In this document: piece after piece, positions 53,153 through 62,447 of the stretch
How the letters are laid out: each line of letters begins with the position of its first letter
Position numbering within the stretch: position 1 is the first letter of the stretch
Assembly: GCA_025938935.1 (NCBI GenBank)
Contig: JAPCWB010000001.1
Span: forward strand, 1,860,001-1,924,000
DNA length: 64,000 nucleotides
Direction of reading: 5' to 3'
DNA from: Novosphingobium sp. MW5
GTDB lineage: Bacteria; Pseudomonadota; Alphaproteobacteria; Sphingomonadales; Sphingomonadaceae
Program-made: the position numbers and the translations under genes
Notes under the pieces: model-generated
The model's input: the letters and a program-made list of their open reading frames with translations, nothing else
Databases searched by the model: none
Told to the model about the DNA's origin: nothing

Positions 53153-55300
53153 ATGCGACATATTGCACTTGAAACCGGCGCTGACGGCGTCGCCATCCTC
53201 ACCCTGAACAATGCCGACGAAAGCATGAACGTCGTCTCCGACGACTGGCTGGGCGAAATGAACGAGGCTATCGCTCAGTTGCGCGCCAATGATGCGGTGA
53301 CTGGCGTGATCATCACGTCCGGCAAGAAAGCCTTCATGGCGGGTGCCGATCTGAAGGCGATGGTCAGCGCTTATGGCAATCTGACGGTCAAGCAGGCCTA
53401 TGAATTCAGCCAGAAAGCCACAGCGATGCACCGCGCGCTGGAGACCATGGGCAAGCCCGTGGTCTGTGCGATGAGCGGTCTGGCGCTGGGCGGCGGTTTT
53501 GAACTGGCGCTGGCGTGCCATTACCGCGTGCTGGCAGACGATCCCAAGGCGGTGGTTGGTCTGCCCGAAGTCAATGTCGGCCTGCTGCCGGGCTCGGGCG
53601 GCACCCAGCGCCTTGCGCGGATGATCGGCGTTCAGGCTGCTCTGGACTTGCTGCTGACCGGGCGTTCGCTGGCACCTGCCGATGCGCTCAAGGCCAAGGT
53701 GGTCGATGCGCTTGCCCCCGCCGGTGATGTCATTGTCGCTGCCAGGGCATGGCTGGCGACCGGGCCAAGCCCGGTGCGCAAGTGGGATGTAAAGGGCTAT
53801 GCCGCACCCGAGCAGCGCATGATGATCATCCCGGAAGTGGCGATGGGATTCTCGGTCGGCGTCGCACAAGTGGTCGACAAGGCGGGCTATAACCTGCCGG
53901 CACCCGGTGCGATTCTGTCAGCGGTGTTCGAAGGCATCCAATTGCCGATGGACAAGGCGCTGTCGGTGGAAAGCAAATACTTCGCCAAGCTGCTGACCGA
54001 TCCGGTGGCCCGCAACATCATCCGCACCACCTTCATCTCGAAGCAGGCCGCCGAAAAAGGCGCGCGTCGCCCCGTTGGGGTGCCCAAGATCACCTTCACC
54101 AAGGTCGGTGTGCTTGGCGCAGGCATGATGGGCGCCGGGATTGCGTTGGTATCGGCGCAGGCCGGGATCGACGTCGTGCTGATCGACCGTGATGTCGCCA
54201 CTGCCGAAAAAGGAAAAGGTTATTCCGCCAAGGTGTTTGGCAAGCTGGTGACGAAAGGCACGATGACGCAGGACAAGGCCGACGCCATTCTGGCTCGCAT
54301 CACCCCGACGGATGATTTCGCGAAGCTCGAAGGTTGCCAGATGGTGATCGAAGCGGTGTTCGAGGATCTGGGCATCAAGGCCGAAACTACGCGCAAGGCC
54401 GAAGCGATAATCCCTGCTGACGCGATCTTCGCCAGCAACACGTCAACCCTTCCGATTGGCCAATTGGCTTCGGCATCGGCCCGTCCGGGGCAGTTCATCG
54501 GCACGCACTTCTTCTCGCCGGTTGACCGCATGGGGCTAGTCGAAGTGATCATGGGCAAGCAGACAGCGCCAGAAACGCTGGCCAAGGCGCTCGATTTCGT
54601 GGCGCAGGTGCGCAAGACGCCGATTGTCGTCAATGACAGCCGCGGTTTCTATACCAGCCGTGTGTTCCGCATGATGATCTTCGAAGGCGTCGCAATGCTT
54701 GAGGAAGGCATTGAGCCTGCCCGTATCGAAAACGCGGCCAAGGCAGCTGGTTTCCCGGTCGGCCCACTGGCGCTGCTCGACGAAGTGACGATGGAATTGC
54801 CGGTCAAGATCCTTGAGGATGCCGCTGGTGAAGCGGGCAATACCTATACGATCGAAAAGGGCATGGCTGTTCTGAAGCGCATGATCGCGCTGGGCCGCGG
54901 CAGCCGCAAGGCTGGCGGCGGATTCTACGCCTATCCAGAAGGTGCGCCCAAGCACCTGTGGAAGGGCTTGGCCGAAGAATTCCCAGTCACCGCAACGCAG
55001 CCCGATCAAGCCGAACTCAAGGCCCGCCTGCTTTATGCGCAAGCCATCGAAACCGCCCGCTGCTTCGAAGAAGGCGTTATCGAAACGGCTGAGGACGGCG
55101 ATCTGGGGGCGGTCTATGGCTGGGGCTTCCCGGCGTGGACCGGCGGGACGCTGAGCTACATCGACACAGTGGGCATTGCCGCTTTCGTTGCCGAGTGTGA
55201 TCGCCTGGCCCAACTGTATGGCGAGCGATTCGCCCCGTCGGCCTGGCTGCGTGCCAAGGCGGCCAAGGGCGAAGGCTTCTATCCCGCCACTGCAGTCTGA
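53153..55300 (+). CDS. Bifunctional enoyl-CoA hydratase / 3-hydroxyacyl-CoA dehydrogenase (FadJ/FadB-like)
   Basis: This 715-residue multifunctional beta-oxidation protein has an N-terminal crotonase domain and a C-terminal dehydrogenase domain. The crotonase domain has [22 protein letters not shown] and [14 protein letters not shown], with both catalytic glutamates. The dehydrogenase domain has Rossmann [13 protein letters not shown] near 325 and the catalytic His in [11 protein letters not shown]. It hydrates 2-enoyl-CoA and oxidises the (S)-3-hydroxyacyl-CoA. The second dehydrogenase repeat ends in YPATAV. It lies 4 bp after the thiolase and 15 bp before the acyl-CoA dehydrogenase. Confidence 0.94.
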   Translation: MRHIALETGADGVAILTLNNADESMNVVSDDWLGEMNEAIAQLRANDAVTGVIITSGKKAFMAGADLKAMVSAYGNLTVKQAYEFSQKATAMHRALETMGKPVVCAMSGLALGGGFELALACHYRVLADDPKAVVGLPEVNVGLLPGSGGTQRLARMIGVQAALDLLLTGRSLAPADALKAKVVDALAPAGDVIVAARAWLATGPSPVRKWDVKGYAAPEQRMMIIPEVAMGFSVGVAQVVDKAGYNLPAPGAILSAVFEGIQLPMDKALSVESKYFAKLLTDPVARNIIRTTFISKQAAEKGARRPVGVPKITFTKVGVLGAGMMGAGIALVSAQAGIDVVLIDRDVATAEKGKGYSAKVFGKLVTKGTMTQDKADAILARITPTDDFAKLEGCQMVIEAVFEDLGIKAETTRKAEAIIPADAIFASNTSTLPIGQLASASARPGQFIGTHFFSPVDRMGLVEVIMGKQTAPETLAKALDFVAQVRKTPIVVNDSRGFYTSRVFRMMIFEGVAMLEEGIEPARIENAAKAAGFPVGPLALLDEVTMELPVKILEDAAGEAGNTYTIEKGMAVLKRMIALGRGSRKAGGGFYAYPEGAPKHLWKGLAEEFPVTATQPDQAELKARLLYAQAIETARCFEEGVIETAEDGDLGAVYGWGFPAWTGGTLSYIDTVGIAAFVAECDRLAQLYGERFAPSAWLRAKAAKGEGFYPATAV

Positions 55301-55315
55301 GGAGGCAATTTCAAC

Positions 55316-56473
55316 ATGCGCCGTGTGATCTTCGAATCAGAGCACGAACAGTTCCGCGATTCGGTCCGTCGCTTCATGCAGGCAGAAGTCGCGCCGCACG
55401 CGGATCGCTGGCGCGAAGCGGGCATGGTTGATCGCGAAACCTACCTGAAGGCCGGGGCGCAGGGCCTGCTCTGCGTCGATGCCGAGGAACGGTTTGGCGG
55501 CGCGGGGATCAGCGATTTCCGCTTCAACCAGATAATCATCGAAGAAAACATGCGCCACGGCGACATCGGGTTCTACATTAATCTGCACAACGATCTGGTT
55601 GCGCCCTACATTTCCAAGCTGGGCAATGAGGAACAGAAGGCGCGCTTCATGCCTGGGATTGTCTCGGGAGAGACGATTCTGGCTGTCGCGATGACCGAGC
55701 CGTCCACCGGAAGTGATCTTGCGGGCATGAAGACCCGGGCAGTCAAAAAGGGCGATCACTGGGTGCTGAACGGCGCCAAGACTTATATCTCCAACGGCAT
55801 TCTCGGCGACCTGATTGTCGTGGCCGCCCGCACCGATCCCGACCGGCCGCATGGCATCAGCCTGTTCCTGATCGAACGCGGCATGGAAGGCTTCGAACGT
55901 GGCCGCAAGCTGGAGAAGATGGGCCTCAAGAGCCAGGATACCGCCGAACTGTTCTTCAACGATGTGAGGGTGCCTGAATCGAACCTGCTTGGCGAGGCCG
56001 GTCAGGGGTTCAAGTATCTCGCGCGGATGCTCGCGCAGGAACGCCTGGTCGCGGCCATCGGCTTCACCGCCACGGCGCAGACTGCTTTCGATCTGACGCT
56101 GCAATACGTCAAGGAACGCCGAGCCTTCGGAAAACCCATCGGCGCCTTCCAGAACACCCGCTTCAAGATGGCCCAGATGCGCGCCGAACTGGACATGGCG
56201 CAGACCTATGTCGATCAGTGCGTGCTGCTGCTCAACGCAGGAGAATTGTCAGCAGAGGATGCGTCGGCGGCTAAGTTGCTGTCCAGTGAGCTTGAAGCCC
56301 GGGTCATGGACCAGTGCGTCCAGTTCCACGGCGGTGCGGGCTATATGGAGGAGTACCGCATCAGCCGGATGTACACCGATGCGCGCATCAGTCGGATTTT
56401 CGCAGGCACCAGCGAGATCATGCTGGAAATTATCGGGCGAGGGCTGGGGTTGGACGAACGCAAGATGAATTGA
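55316..56473 (+). CDS. Acyl-CoA dehydrogenase, long/branched-chain type
   Basis: This 385-residue acyl-CoA dehydrogenase has the family segments MTEPSTGSDLAGM, RRAFGKPIGAFQNTRF, QFHGGAGYMEEY and FAGTSEIMLEIIGRGL. The YEGT glutamate of medium-chain enzymes is Ala here, so the base should be the Glu in AQERLVAA. This is the position used by long-chain and isovaleryl-CoA dehydrogenases, in keeping with branched substrates. It is the third gene of the thiolase-FadJ-dehydrogenase unit and the last gene of the island proper. Confidence 0.92.
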   Translation: MRRVIFESEHEQFRDSVRRFMQAEVAPHADRWREAGMVDRETYLKAGAQGLLCVDAEERFGGAGISDFRFNQIIIEENMRHGDIGFYINLHNDLVAPYISKLGNEEQKARFMPGIVSGETILAVAMTEPSTGSDLAGMKTRAVKKGDHWVLNGAKTYISNGILGDLIVVAARTDPDRPHGISLFLIERGMEGFERGRKLEKMGLKSQDTAELFFNDVRVPESNLLGEAGQGFKYLARMLAQERLVAAIGFTATAQTAFDLTLQYVKERRAFGKPIGAFQNTRFKMAQMRAELDMAQTYVDQCVLLLNAGELSAEDASAAKLLSSELEARVMDQCVQFHGGAGYMEEYRISRMYTDARISRIFAGTSEIMLEIIGRGLGLDERKMN

Positions 56474-56787
56474 GCTGGACCAGGCGCGGAATCGACTAAC
56501 TCGTGTGCTGGCTCATACGGAGGTGGTTGATGATCAGGTCGGTTGCTCACAATCCGGACCTTGAGGAGGGGACTGCCCAGATTTTGGCAGATTTCGAGCC
56601 GGAGACCGTGGCTGGAGAAGAAATAAGTAGGGTTTTGCTTTCGGCCGTCGGCAGTCATGCCCCCGTCGTCGTCCCGAAAATCTGGTCGTCATGGCTTGCC
56701 TATGACCCGCACGCGCAAGGAGCTCGCGTGCGACGGACTGCTCAATCCAGAGTGGCAGAAAATTCTTGAATGCTGGTTTTGCATGGA
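56474..56787. other. Intergenic stretch without a convincing gene
   Basis: These bases lie between the acyl-CoA dehydrogenase and the repeat-rich promoter of the nucleotidyltransferase. Short open frames exist on the plus strand (for example from 56503 and from 56657), but their translations show no family motif and the second one runs through the promoter repeats. No island operator, tRNA or insertion-sequence end was seen. The stretch may be debris at the island boundary. Confidence 0.5.
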
Positions 56788-56887
56788 TTTACCCTGCAAT
56801 CAAACCAATTTGACGATTTGCAGGGTAACCCTTGCATTTTGGGGTTTTACCCTGCATTTTCTTCAATCAGAACACTTGCAGGGTAAA
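56788..56887. repeat. Four TTTACCCTGCAA-type repeats in two inverted pairs
   Basis: The copies are TTTACCCTGCAA (56788-56799), TTGCAGGGTAA (56818-56828), TTTTACCCTGCA (56845-56856) and TTGCAGGGTAAA (56876-56887). They alternate in orientation, and the last one ends two bases before the nucleotidyltransferase ATG. Their placement suggests operator sites for a regulator of that gene. They are unrelated to the island operator. Confidence 0.75.
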
Positions 56888-56889
56888 GC

Positions 56890-57879
56890 ATGAACTTCCA
56901 GCCATTCTCCGACGAGCAGGCGAGGGTTATCGTCAATCTTGACCAAGCCTACCAGGTCTGGATGGAGGCTCTGCGCACGTTGAATGATCTGCCATACAAC
57001 ATGCGCATCAAGGAGGTCTCAGGCCGAGAGTACCTCTACGAGGTCACCGATCGTCGCGGGAGCATGAAAAGCAAGGGTCCCGTCGATCCAGAAAAGCTGG
57101 CGGAGTTCGACCAGTACAAGACCGAGAAGACCGAATTGAAGGATCGCCTTGCCCGCAGCAAGGAGACACTGAAAGAACAAGCCAGCCTCTATCGGGCGCT
57201 GCGCCTGCCTATGCTTCCGGCGGAAGCCGGCAAGATCCTGCGCGAAGCCGATCGTCTCCGCTTTTTGGGCAGGCAGGCCATGGTGGTCGGAACCAACGCA
57301 CTGATCGCGTACGCAATGGAAGCCAACGGTTTCATCCGCGATGCGCCGGACGCGACCCTCGATTTTGACATGGCTCTGACCGGGATCGAAGCTGACGAAG
57401 AGCGACCGACCTTGTGGAAGGTACTCAAGGAAGCGGACATGACCTACTCGGTGAACACCGAGCGACCATTCCAGGCGCGCAATGCCAAAGCCTATGAGGT
57501 CGAGATCTTGTCGGCGCCGAGCCGCATCGGCGGACAGATAGCGCAGGATCGGCCTCGGCCGATCCCGCTTCCGGAGCAGGAATGGCTTCTGAACGGACGG
57601 CAGGTCGACCGCGTAGTCGGTGTGCGCGATGGCGATGCAGCGCGCATGGTAGTTCCCGATCCGCGATGGTTTGCCCTGCAAAAACTCTGGATGGCGGCAA
57701 AGCCGGCACGCGACCCGCAAAAGAAGCCGAAAGACCACAAGCAGGGCATGGCCGTGCTGGACGCGGTCTGGCTGACCATGCGGCATTACCCACTCGATGA
57801 TGCCTTTTTCGAAGAATTGCCAGACGCGTTGAAGTCACATTTTGAACTTTGGGCTGCCCAGAAGCCGAAGCGAGGATGA
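56890..57879 (+). CDS. Nucleotidyltransferase-fold protein (GSU2403 family, AbiEii-like)
   Basis: This 329-residue protein has the nucleotidyltransferase pattern VGTNALIAYAME at about 132-143 and the acidic pair D158-F-D160 in LDFDMAL, followed by a helical C-terminal half. The N terminus is charged and probably coiled (TEKTELKDRLARSKETLKEQ). Related proteins are nucleotidyltransferase toxins of AbiE-type systems, but no AbiEi antitoxin gene is adjacent, so this is an orphan. Four TTTACCCTGCAA-type repeats lie right up to its start codon. It sits between the catabolic island and tRNA-Thr, the sort of place where defence or mobile cargo collects. Confidence 0.75.
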   Translation: MNFQPFSDEQARVIVNLDQAYQVWMEALRTLNDLPYNMRIKEVSGREYLYEVTDRRGSMKSKGPVDPEKLAEFDQYKTEKTELKDRLARSKETLKEQASLYRALRLPMLPAEAGKILREADRLRFLGRQAMVVGTNALIAYAMEANGFIRDAPDATLDFDMALTGIEADEERPTLWKVLKEADMTYSVNTERPFQARNAKAYEVEILSAPSRIGGQIAQDRPRPIPLPEQEWLLNGRQVDRVVGVRDGDAARMVVPDPRWFALQKLWMAAKPARDPQKKPKDHKQGMAVLDAVWLTMRHYPLDDAFFEELPDALKSHFELWAAQKPKRG

Positions 57880-57943
57880 TCAAAGTTCTCGTGGCCAAGG
57901 ATGCCGTTTTCCGACTCAGCTACGCGTCTCTGCGATGCGCTTT

Positions 57944-57965
57944 GATTACGTGGCGATTACGTGGC
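57944..57965. repeat. Tandem 11-bp direct repeat
   Basis: GATTACGTGGC occurs twice in a row (57944-57954, 57955-57965), between the nucleotidyltransferase gene and the 3-prime end of tRNA-Thr. It could be a replication slip or a remnant of an integration event. Confidence 0.6.
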
Positions 57966-58019
57966 TCTCGACACGGACCCTCCAAAGGGTTATGATCGTC
58001 ACTAAGTCCTTGAAAAGTA

Positions 58020-58094
<75 letters not shown>

Positions 58095-58118
58095 CCATCA
58101 GGCGAAGCGCCCCTTGCC

Positions 58119-58979
58119 TCAGACCGCGCCAAAGGTCCAGCCCTCGGTTTGCGCGACTTCGGCGAGGCCTTCGGGATTCCACAGTTCGGGCCGGTGCGCG
58201 GCGGTGCGCAGCCATGCCGAAGTCAGCAGTGCATCGCTGGTGTGGTCGTCCACCGCTCCGCTTGCCTGAACGGCGCGACTACCGAGCGATTTGAGCGCGG
58301 CGTTCAATTCCTCGTAACTGCGCATCTTCGAGCGGCCCGGCGGGCGACCGGCGTGCATCGCGGCGATTGTCGTGTAGATTTCGACCACCACTGAACCTTC
58401 ATCCGGCAGCGGATCGACCGGCCAGACGGGCAGGTGCGGGGAGAGGCGGTGGAGCATCCGCATGCCCGTCAGACTGGACTTCCCCACCTGCGCCGCGCCG
58501 ACGAGGTTGAAGTTCGAATAGGGCCGGCAGCCCATGCGCTCCTGCGCCAGTTCGGTCCGGCGGAAGCGCCCCCGGCCGCCGCCAAAGTGCTCCCCCTCGC
58601 GCCCACCGTGGCGGCGGAAGTGGCGGCTGGCTTCGGCGTGATCGACAAAGCTGGAGACGGAGAGGTGCGGGTCGTCAGCACAGATCCGCTCAACTGCCGC
58701 CCACAGGTCACGCGCATTGGCAGGGCTTTCGTCCCACGCGGGGAAGAACCCGCCCCGGTCGGCGTGTGGCAGAGACATGCCGAGGTCCAAGCCCGCAAGC
58801 GTTCCTTGCGGCATTTCGCCCGCCAGCCAATCCGCCACCTCTTCGCGTGACCAGCGATGGCCGGGTCGCACGATGCGCGGTGCTTCATCGCCTTCGCTGC
58901 ATAGCGCGACGGCAATGCCCTTGTGCCGTTCCCCTGCCGCACCTGACCAGTCTATGGCGGCGAAGTGCCGGAACCTCAC
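58119..58979 (-). CDS. Conserved hypothetical protein
   Basis: This 286-residue protein begins VRFRHFAAIDWSGAAGERHKG, a pattern like the first strand of RNase H-fold or DUF429-like proteins. It has later segments GLDLGMSLP and SVVVEIYTTIAAM that would supply further acidic residues. No function can be assigned. The start is GTG 58979; no ATG occurs early enough. The upstream rarA frame runs 95 bp into this gene. If rarA really ends at the TGA overlapping this GTG, the pair would be coupled in the usual way. Confidence 0.65.
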   Translation of the reverse strand: MRFRHFAAIDWSGAAGERHKGIAVALCSEGDEAPRIVRPGHRWSREEVADWLAGEMPQGTLAGLDLGMSLPHADRGGFFPAWDESPANARDLWAAVERICADDPHLSVSSFVDHAEASRHFRRHGGREGEHFGGGRGRFRRTELAQERMGCRPYSNFNLVGAAQVGKSSLTGMRMLHRLSPHLPVWPVDPLPDEGSVVVEIYTTIAAMHAGRPPGRSKMRSYEELNAALKSLGSRAVQASGAVDDHTSDALLTSAWLRTAAHRPELWNPEGLAEVAQTEGWTFGAV

Positions 58980-60294
58980 CCTCGCTCCGCTCGCGGCGCT
59001 TCTTGTCCCACCATTCCATGCGCTTGGCGACTTCGCGTTCGAAGCCGCGTTCGACCGGGCGGTAATATTCCTGCGGTTCCATCCCCTCGGGCCAATAGTT
59101 GGCGCCGGAAAAGCCGTCCTCTGCCTCGTGGTCATAGGCATAGCCCGCGCCGTAGCCGATATCCTTCATCAGCTTGGTCGGCGCGTTGAGGATGTTCGCG
59201 GGCGGGCTGAGCGAACCCGTCTCACGCGCGCTCTTCCACACGGCTTTCTGGGCCACATAGGCGGCGTTCGATTTGGGCGCGGTGGCTAGGTAGAGGCAGG
59301 CCTGGACGATCGCCAGTTCGCCTTCGGGGCTGCCGAGGAATTCGTAGGCATCCTTGGCGGCGAGGCATTGGACCAGTGCCTGCGGATCGGCGAGGCCAAT
59401 GTCCTCGCTTGCGAAGCGCACCAGACGGCGCAGCACGTAGAGCGGCTCCTCGCCCGCGGTCAGCATCCGCGCCATGTAATAGAGCGCGGCCTGCGGGTCT
59501 GAACCGCGCAGGCTTTTGTGCAGGGCGGAAATCAAGTTGTAATGCCCGTCGCGGTCCTTGTCATAGACCGCCACCCGGCGCTGGAGGAACTTGCCGAGCG
59601 CGGCGGGATCGAGCGGTTCCGGGATTTTCGCGTTGTAGAGCGTTTCCGCCTGGTTGAGCAAAAAGCGCCCGTCACCATCGGCGCTGGCGACCAGCGCCTC
59701 GCGCGCCTCGGCGGTGAGGGGCAGGGGGCCTTCCAGTGCCTCGCCGCGCGCCAGCAGGGTATCGAGCGCGCGGGCATCGAGCCGGTGGAGGATCAGCACC
59801 TGCGCGCGGGAAAGCAACGCGGCGTTGAGCGCAAAGCTGGGGTTCTCGGTCGTCGCGCCAACCAAGGTGACCGTGCCGCGTTCGACAAATGGCAGGAAGC
59901 CGTCCTGCTGGGCGCGGTTGAAGCGGTGGATTTCGTCCACGAACAGCAGCGTGCGCTGGCCCATCTTGGCGGCGGTTTCAGCTTCGGCGAAGGCCTTTTT
60001 GAGGTCTGCCACGCCTGAGAACACCGCGCTCACCGATATGAAACGCATGCCGACGGCATCGGCGAGCAGGCGCGCGATGCTGGTTTTCCCGGTTCCGGGC
60101 GGCCCCCACAGGATCATGCTGGAAAGCCGGCCCGCCGCAACCATGCGGCCGATAGCGCCTTCGGGGCCGGTCAGGTGCTCCTGCCCGATCACCTCGTCCA
60201 GCCCGCGCGGGCGCAGGCGATCGGCGAGCGGGGCGTCCTCGGCGGGTTCGTCGCGGTTTTGCGGCGGGGAATCGGTTGCGAAAAGGTCGGCCAT
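58885..60294 (-). CDS. rarA: Replication-associated recombination protein A (AAA ATPase)
   Basis: This 469-residue AAA ATPase of the RarA/MgsA/WRNIP1 family acts at stalled replication forks. It has Walker A GPPGTGKTS at about 64-72, Walker B LLFVDEIHRFN near 115, sensor 1 GATTENPSF, and the C-terminal tetramerisation domain (RRLVRFASEDIGLADPQAL). ATG 60294 starts MADLFATDSPP. The C terminus normally ends soon after KRMEWWDKKRRER. Here about 30 further residues overlap the next gene, and one missing base could explain this. Confidence 0.92.
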   Translation of the reverse strand: MADLFATDSPPQNRDEPAEDAPLADRLRPRGLDEVIGQEHLTGPEGAIGRMVAAGRLSSMILWGPPGTGKTSIARLLADAVGMRFISVSAVFSGVADLKKAFAEAETAAKMGQRTLLFVDEIHRFNRAQQDGFLPFVERGTVTLVGATTENPSFALNAALLSRAQVLILHRLDARALDTLLARGEALEGPLPLTAEAREALVASADGDGRFLLNQAETLYNAKIPEPLDPAALGKFLQRRVAVYDKDRDGHYNLISALHKSLRGSDPQAALYYMARMLTAGEEPLYVLRRLVRFASEDIGLADPQALVQCLAAKDAYEFLGSPEGELAIVQACLYLATAPKSNAAYVAQKAVWKSARETGSLSPPANILNAPTKLMKDIGYGAGYAYDHEAEDGFSGANYWPEGMEPQEYYRPVERGFEREVAKRMEWWDKKRRERSEGEVPALRRHRLVRCGRGTAQGHCRRAMQRRR

Positions 60295-60384
60295 TGGCCC
60301 CTCATGTAGCCACTTCGCGGGCGGATTGCATCGCCGCGGATAGAGGCATAGCATGCTGGCATCCGAAAACAGGGGAGAAGTGGC

Positions 60385-60798
60385 ATGGCGAATGGCACTG
60401 CGAAGGTTCCGACCGCTTACTGGGTCGTGGCCGTACTGGGTTTTCTTTGGAACTGCTTCGGCGCTTATCTCTACATCATGGCACGCATCAATCCCGATGC
60501 GATGATGGAAGGCGCGCCGCAGGAAATGAAGGATTACTTCGTCAACATGCCGCTGTGGGCGAACGTGGGCTATGGCCTCGGCGTTTGGGCATCGGTGGCA
60601 GGTTCGGTGCTGATGCTGATGCGTTCGCGCCATGCCGCGACCGCTTTTGCCGTGTCGTTCGTGGGAGCATTGCTGAGCTACCTCGGCCAGTTCCAGGCAG
60701 GCGTACTCACGCCAGCCCAGCCGATCGTCATCCTCGTCGTGATCGTGGCGCTGTGGTGGTACAGCCGCCGCTCCGCAGCGCAGGGCCTGATGAAGTAG
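60385..60798 (+). CDS. Small inner-membrane protein, four predicted helices
   Basis: This 137-residue protein has four hydrophobic segments (VPTAYWVVAVLGFLWNCFGAYLYIM, ANVGYGLGVWASVAGSVLMLM, ATAFAVSFVGALLSYLGQF, PIVILVVIVALWWYS) and a short polar tail. It is a common uncharacterised sphingomonad-type protein, probably in the inner membrane. GGGGAGAAG precedes ATG 60385. It is divergent from rarA (90-bp gap) and converges on the glycosyltransferase gene with 1 bp between them. Confidence 0.75.
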   Translation: MANGTAKVPTAYWVVAVLGFLWNCFGAYLYIMARINPDAMMEGAPQEMKDYFVNMPLWANVGYGLGVWASVAGSVLMLMRSRHAATAFAVSFVGALLSYLGQFQAGVLTPAQPIVILVVIVALWWYSRRSAAQGLMK

Positions 60799-60799
60799 G

Positions 60800-61969
60800 T
60801 CAGCCCTTCCGGGCGCGCTGGCGGATCAGCCGGGTATAGGTATCCGCCACGGCCTGGTTGATCCGGTCCCAAGAAAAGTCGCGGGCGCGCAGCTCGCCCG
60901 CGGCGCCGTGCCGGGCGCGCAGGTCTGCATCGCCAAGGTAGGACACCAGCGCATCGGCGAACTGGGTAATCGCGCCGGGAGGGATCAGGCGACCGGACTT
61001 GTTGTCGGCGACCAGGCTCTCGCTCCCCGTCGCCGCCGCAGCCACGACCGGCAGCTGGCAGGCCATCGCCTCAAGGGTGACATTGCCGAAGGTCTCGGTG
61101 GTCGAGGGGAAGAACAGCACGTCCATCGAGGCCACCGCCTTGCCAAGGTCCTTGCCGCCCATGAAGCCGGCGAAGATAGCGTTCGGAAGCCGCGCCTCAA
61201 GCCAGTCGCGCGCCGGGCCATCGCCAACGATCAGCGTGCGGTGGGTCACACCGCGGCGGCGCAGTTCGTCGATCGTGTCGGAGAACACATCGAGCCCCTT
61301 TTCCATCACGAGTCGGCTGTGGAAGCCGACAACCAGTTCGTCATCGCCGATGCCGAGGCTACGGCGCCATTCCATCGAGCGCAGGCCGGGATTGAAAAGT
61401 TCGCGGTCCACGCCGCGCGACCAGATGTCGATGTCGTAATTCATCCGCTGGTCGCGCAGCACCTGCGCCATCGATTCCGAGGGGGCCACCAGCGCGTCGC
61501 AGCGGCGGTAGAGCCGGCGGAGCATGGCTTCGACCACGGGCTCGAGCCAGGCCATGTTGTAATAGCGGAAATAGGTCTCGAACCGCGTGTGGACCGAAGC
61601 CAGCACCGGCAGCTTGCGCCGCCGCGCCCAGGTCACCGCGCGGTGCGCGACGATGTCGGGCGAGGCGATGTGCACGATGTTGGGCGCAAACGCCTTGAGG
61701 TCGCGCCGCAAGCGCGGGCTGAGCGCCAGCGGAAAGCGGTATTCGCCGCGCCCCGGAAAAGCGATCGAGGGCACCGAAACCAGATCACCCGTGGCAGGAA
61801 AGGCTGGCTCCGGGATCGTCGGTGAATAGACGCGCACCTGCGCGCCCTGCCGCAGCAGGTAGCCGACGAGCCGGTTGAGCGCCTGGTTCGCACCGTCGCG
61901 CACATAGTTGTAATTGCCGCTGAACAGCGCGATGCGGAGGTCCGCCAAGGGTGCTTCAGGCTCTGCCAT
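60800..61969 (-). CDS. Glycosyltransferase family 1 protein (MgtA-like GT4)
   Basis: This 389-residue GT-B-fold glycosyltransferase has GNYNYVRDGANQALNRL at the N terminus, SVHTRFETYFRYY, and the nucleotide-sugar-binding FPSTTETFGNVTLEAMACQLPVV with the E-x7-E motif. It resembles GDP-mannose-dependent alpha-mannosyltransferases that act on lipid acceptors. It probably adds a sugar to a membrane glycolipid. It is a housekeeping-type gene outside the island. Confidence 0.87.
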   Translation of the reverse strand: MAEPEAPLADLRIALFSGNYNYVRDGANQALNRLVGYLLRQGAQVRVYSPTIPEPAFPATGDLVSVPSIAFPGRGEYRFPLALSPRLRRDLKAFAPNIVHIASPDIVAHRAVTWARRRKLPVLASVHTRFETYFRYYNMAWLEPVVEAMLRRLYRRCDALVAPSESMAQVLRDQRMNYDIDIWSRGVDRELFNPGLRSMEWRRSLGIGDDELVVGFHSRLVMEKGLDVFSDTIDELRRRGVTHRTLIVGDGPARDWLEARLPNAIFAGFMGGKDLGKAVASMDVLFFPSTTETFGNVTLEAMACQLPVVAAAATGSESLVADNKSGRLIPPGAITQFADALVSYLGDADLRARHGAAGELRARDFSWDRINQAVADTYTRLIRQRARKG

Positions 61970-62028
61970 GGGCAGCGCCTTTAGCGGCTTGCACGCAATC
62001 TGGCGAGAGGGGCTTGGGGAGGGGCGGC

Positions 62029-62313
62029 TCAGGACAGCGCAAAGTGCTCCATCGCGCCGCCAATCGTCATCGCGCCCATGGCTGCGCGGAACGCGGCGAA
62101 GGAATCGGTACCGCGCGCCTGTTCATGCGCTTCCATCGATTCCCATTCGACCACGAAGGCGAACTTGGAAGGATCCTCCACACCGCGCCCGAACCGGACC
62201 TTCAGCACGCCGGGGCAGGCGGAAAGGTGGGCCACGCCGCCGTGGCGCATCGCGGCTTCGAAGTTCTCTTCCTGCCCGGGGGCAACGGTAATCGTGGCGA
62301 TTTCGGTGATCAT
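62029..62313 (-). CDS. Antibiotic biosynthesis monooxygenase (ABM) domain protein
   Basis: This 94-residue dimeric ferredoxin-like-fold protein has the ABM pattern ITEIATITVAPGQEENFEAAM, SACPGVLKVRFGRG and FAFVVEWESMEAHEQA. Members include quinol monooxygenases and haem-degrading proteins, but the substrate is unknown. ATG 62313 has AGGAG seven bases upstream. It lies alone between the glycosyltransferase and the outer-membrane protein genes. Confidence 0.82.
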   Translation of the reverse strand: MITEIATITVAPGQEENFEAAMRHGGVAHLSACPGVLKVRFGRGVEDPSKFAFVVEWESMEAHEQARGTDSFAAFRAAMGAMTIGGAMEHFALS

Positions 62314-62447
62314 GGCTGGCTCCTGATAGGAAAAACAATCATCGCCGCGCCCCGTTCCACAGGCAAGGGCGAGACCATCGCTCGGGCGCTAAGCCAGTCA
62401 TTGCCCTCTATCGCTAACCCAGCTTAGGAAGATCGGCAGGAGAGACG

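Noticed and set aside
56503..56769. Short open frame of 88 residues before the nucleotidyltransferase, considered as its antitoxin
   Set aside because: The translation has no helix-turn-helix or AbiEi-like feature, no good ribosome-binding site, and ends more than 100 bp before the toxin-like gene.
62029..62313. Antibiotic biosynthesis gene cluster
   Set aside because: The ABM domain name is misleading; the gene stands alone among housekeeping genes.
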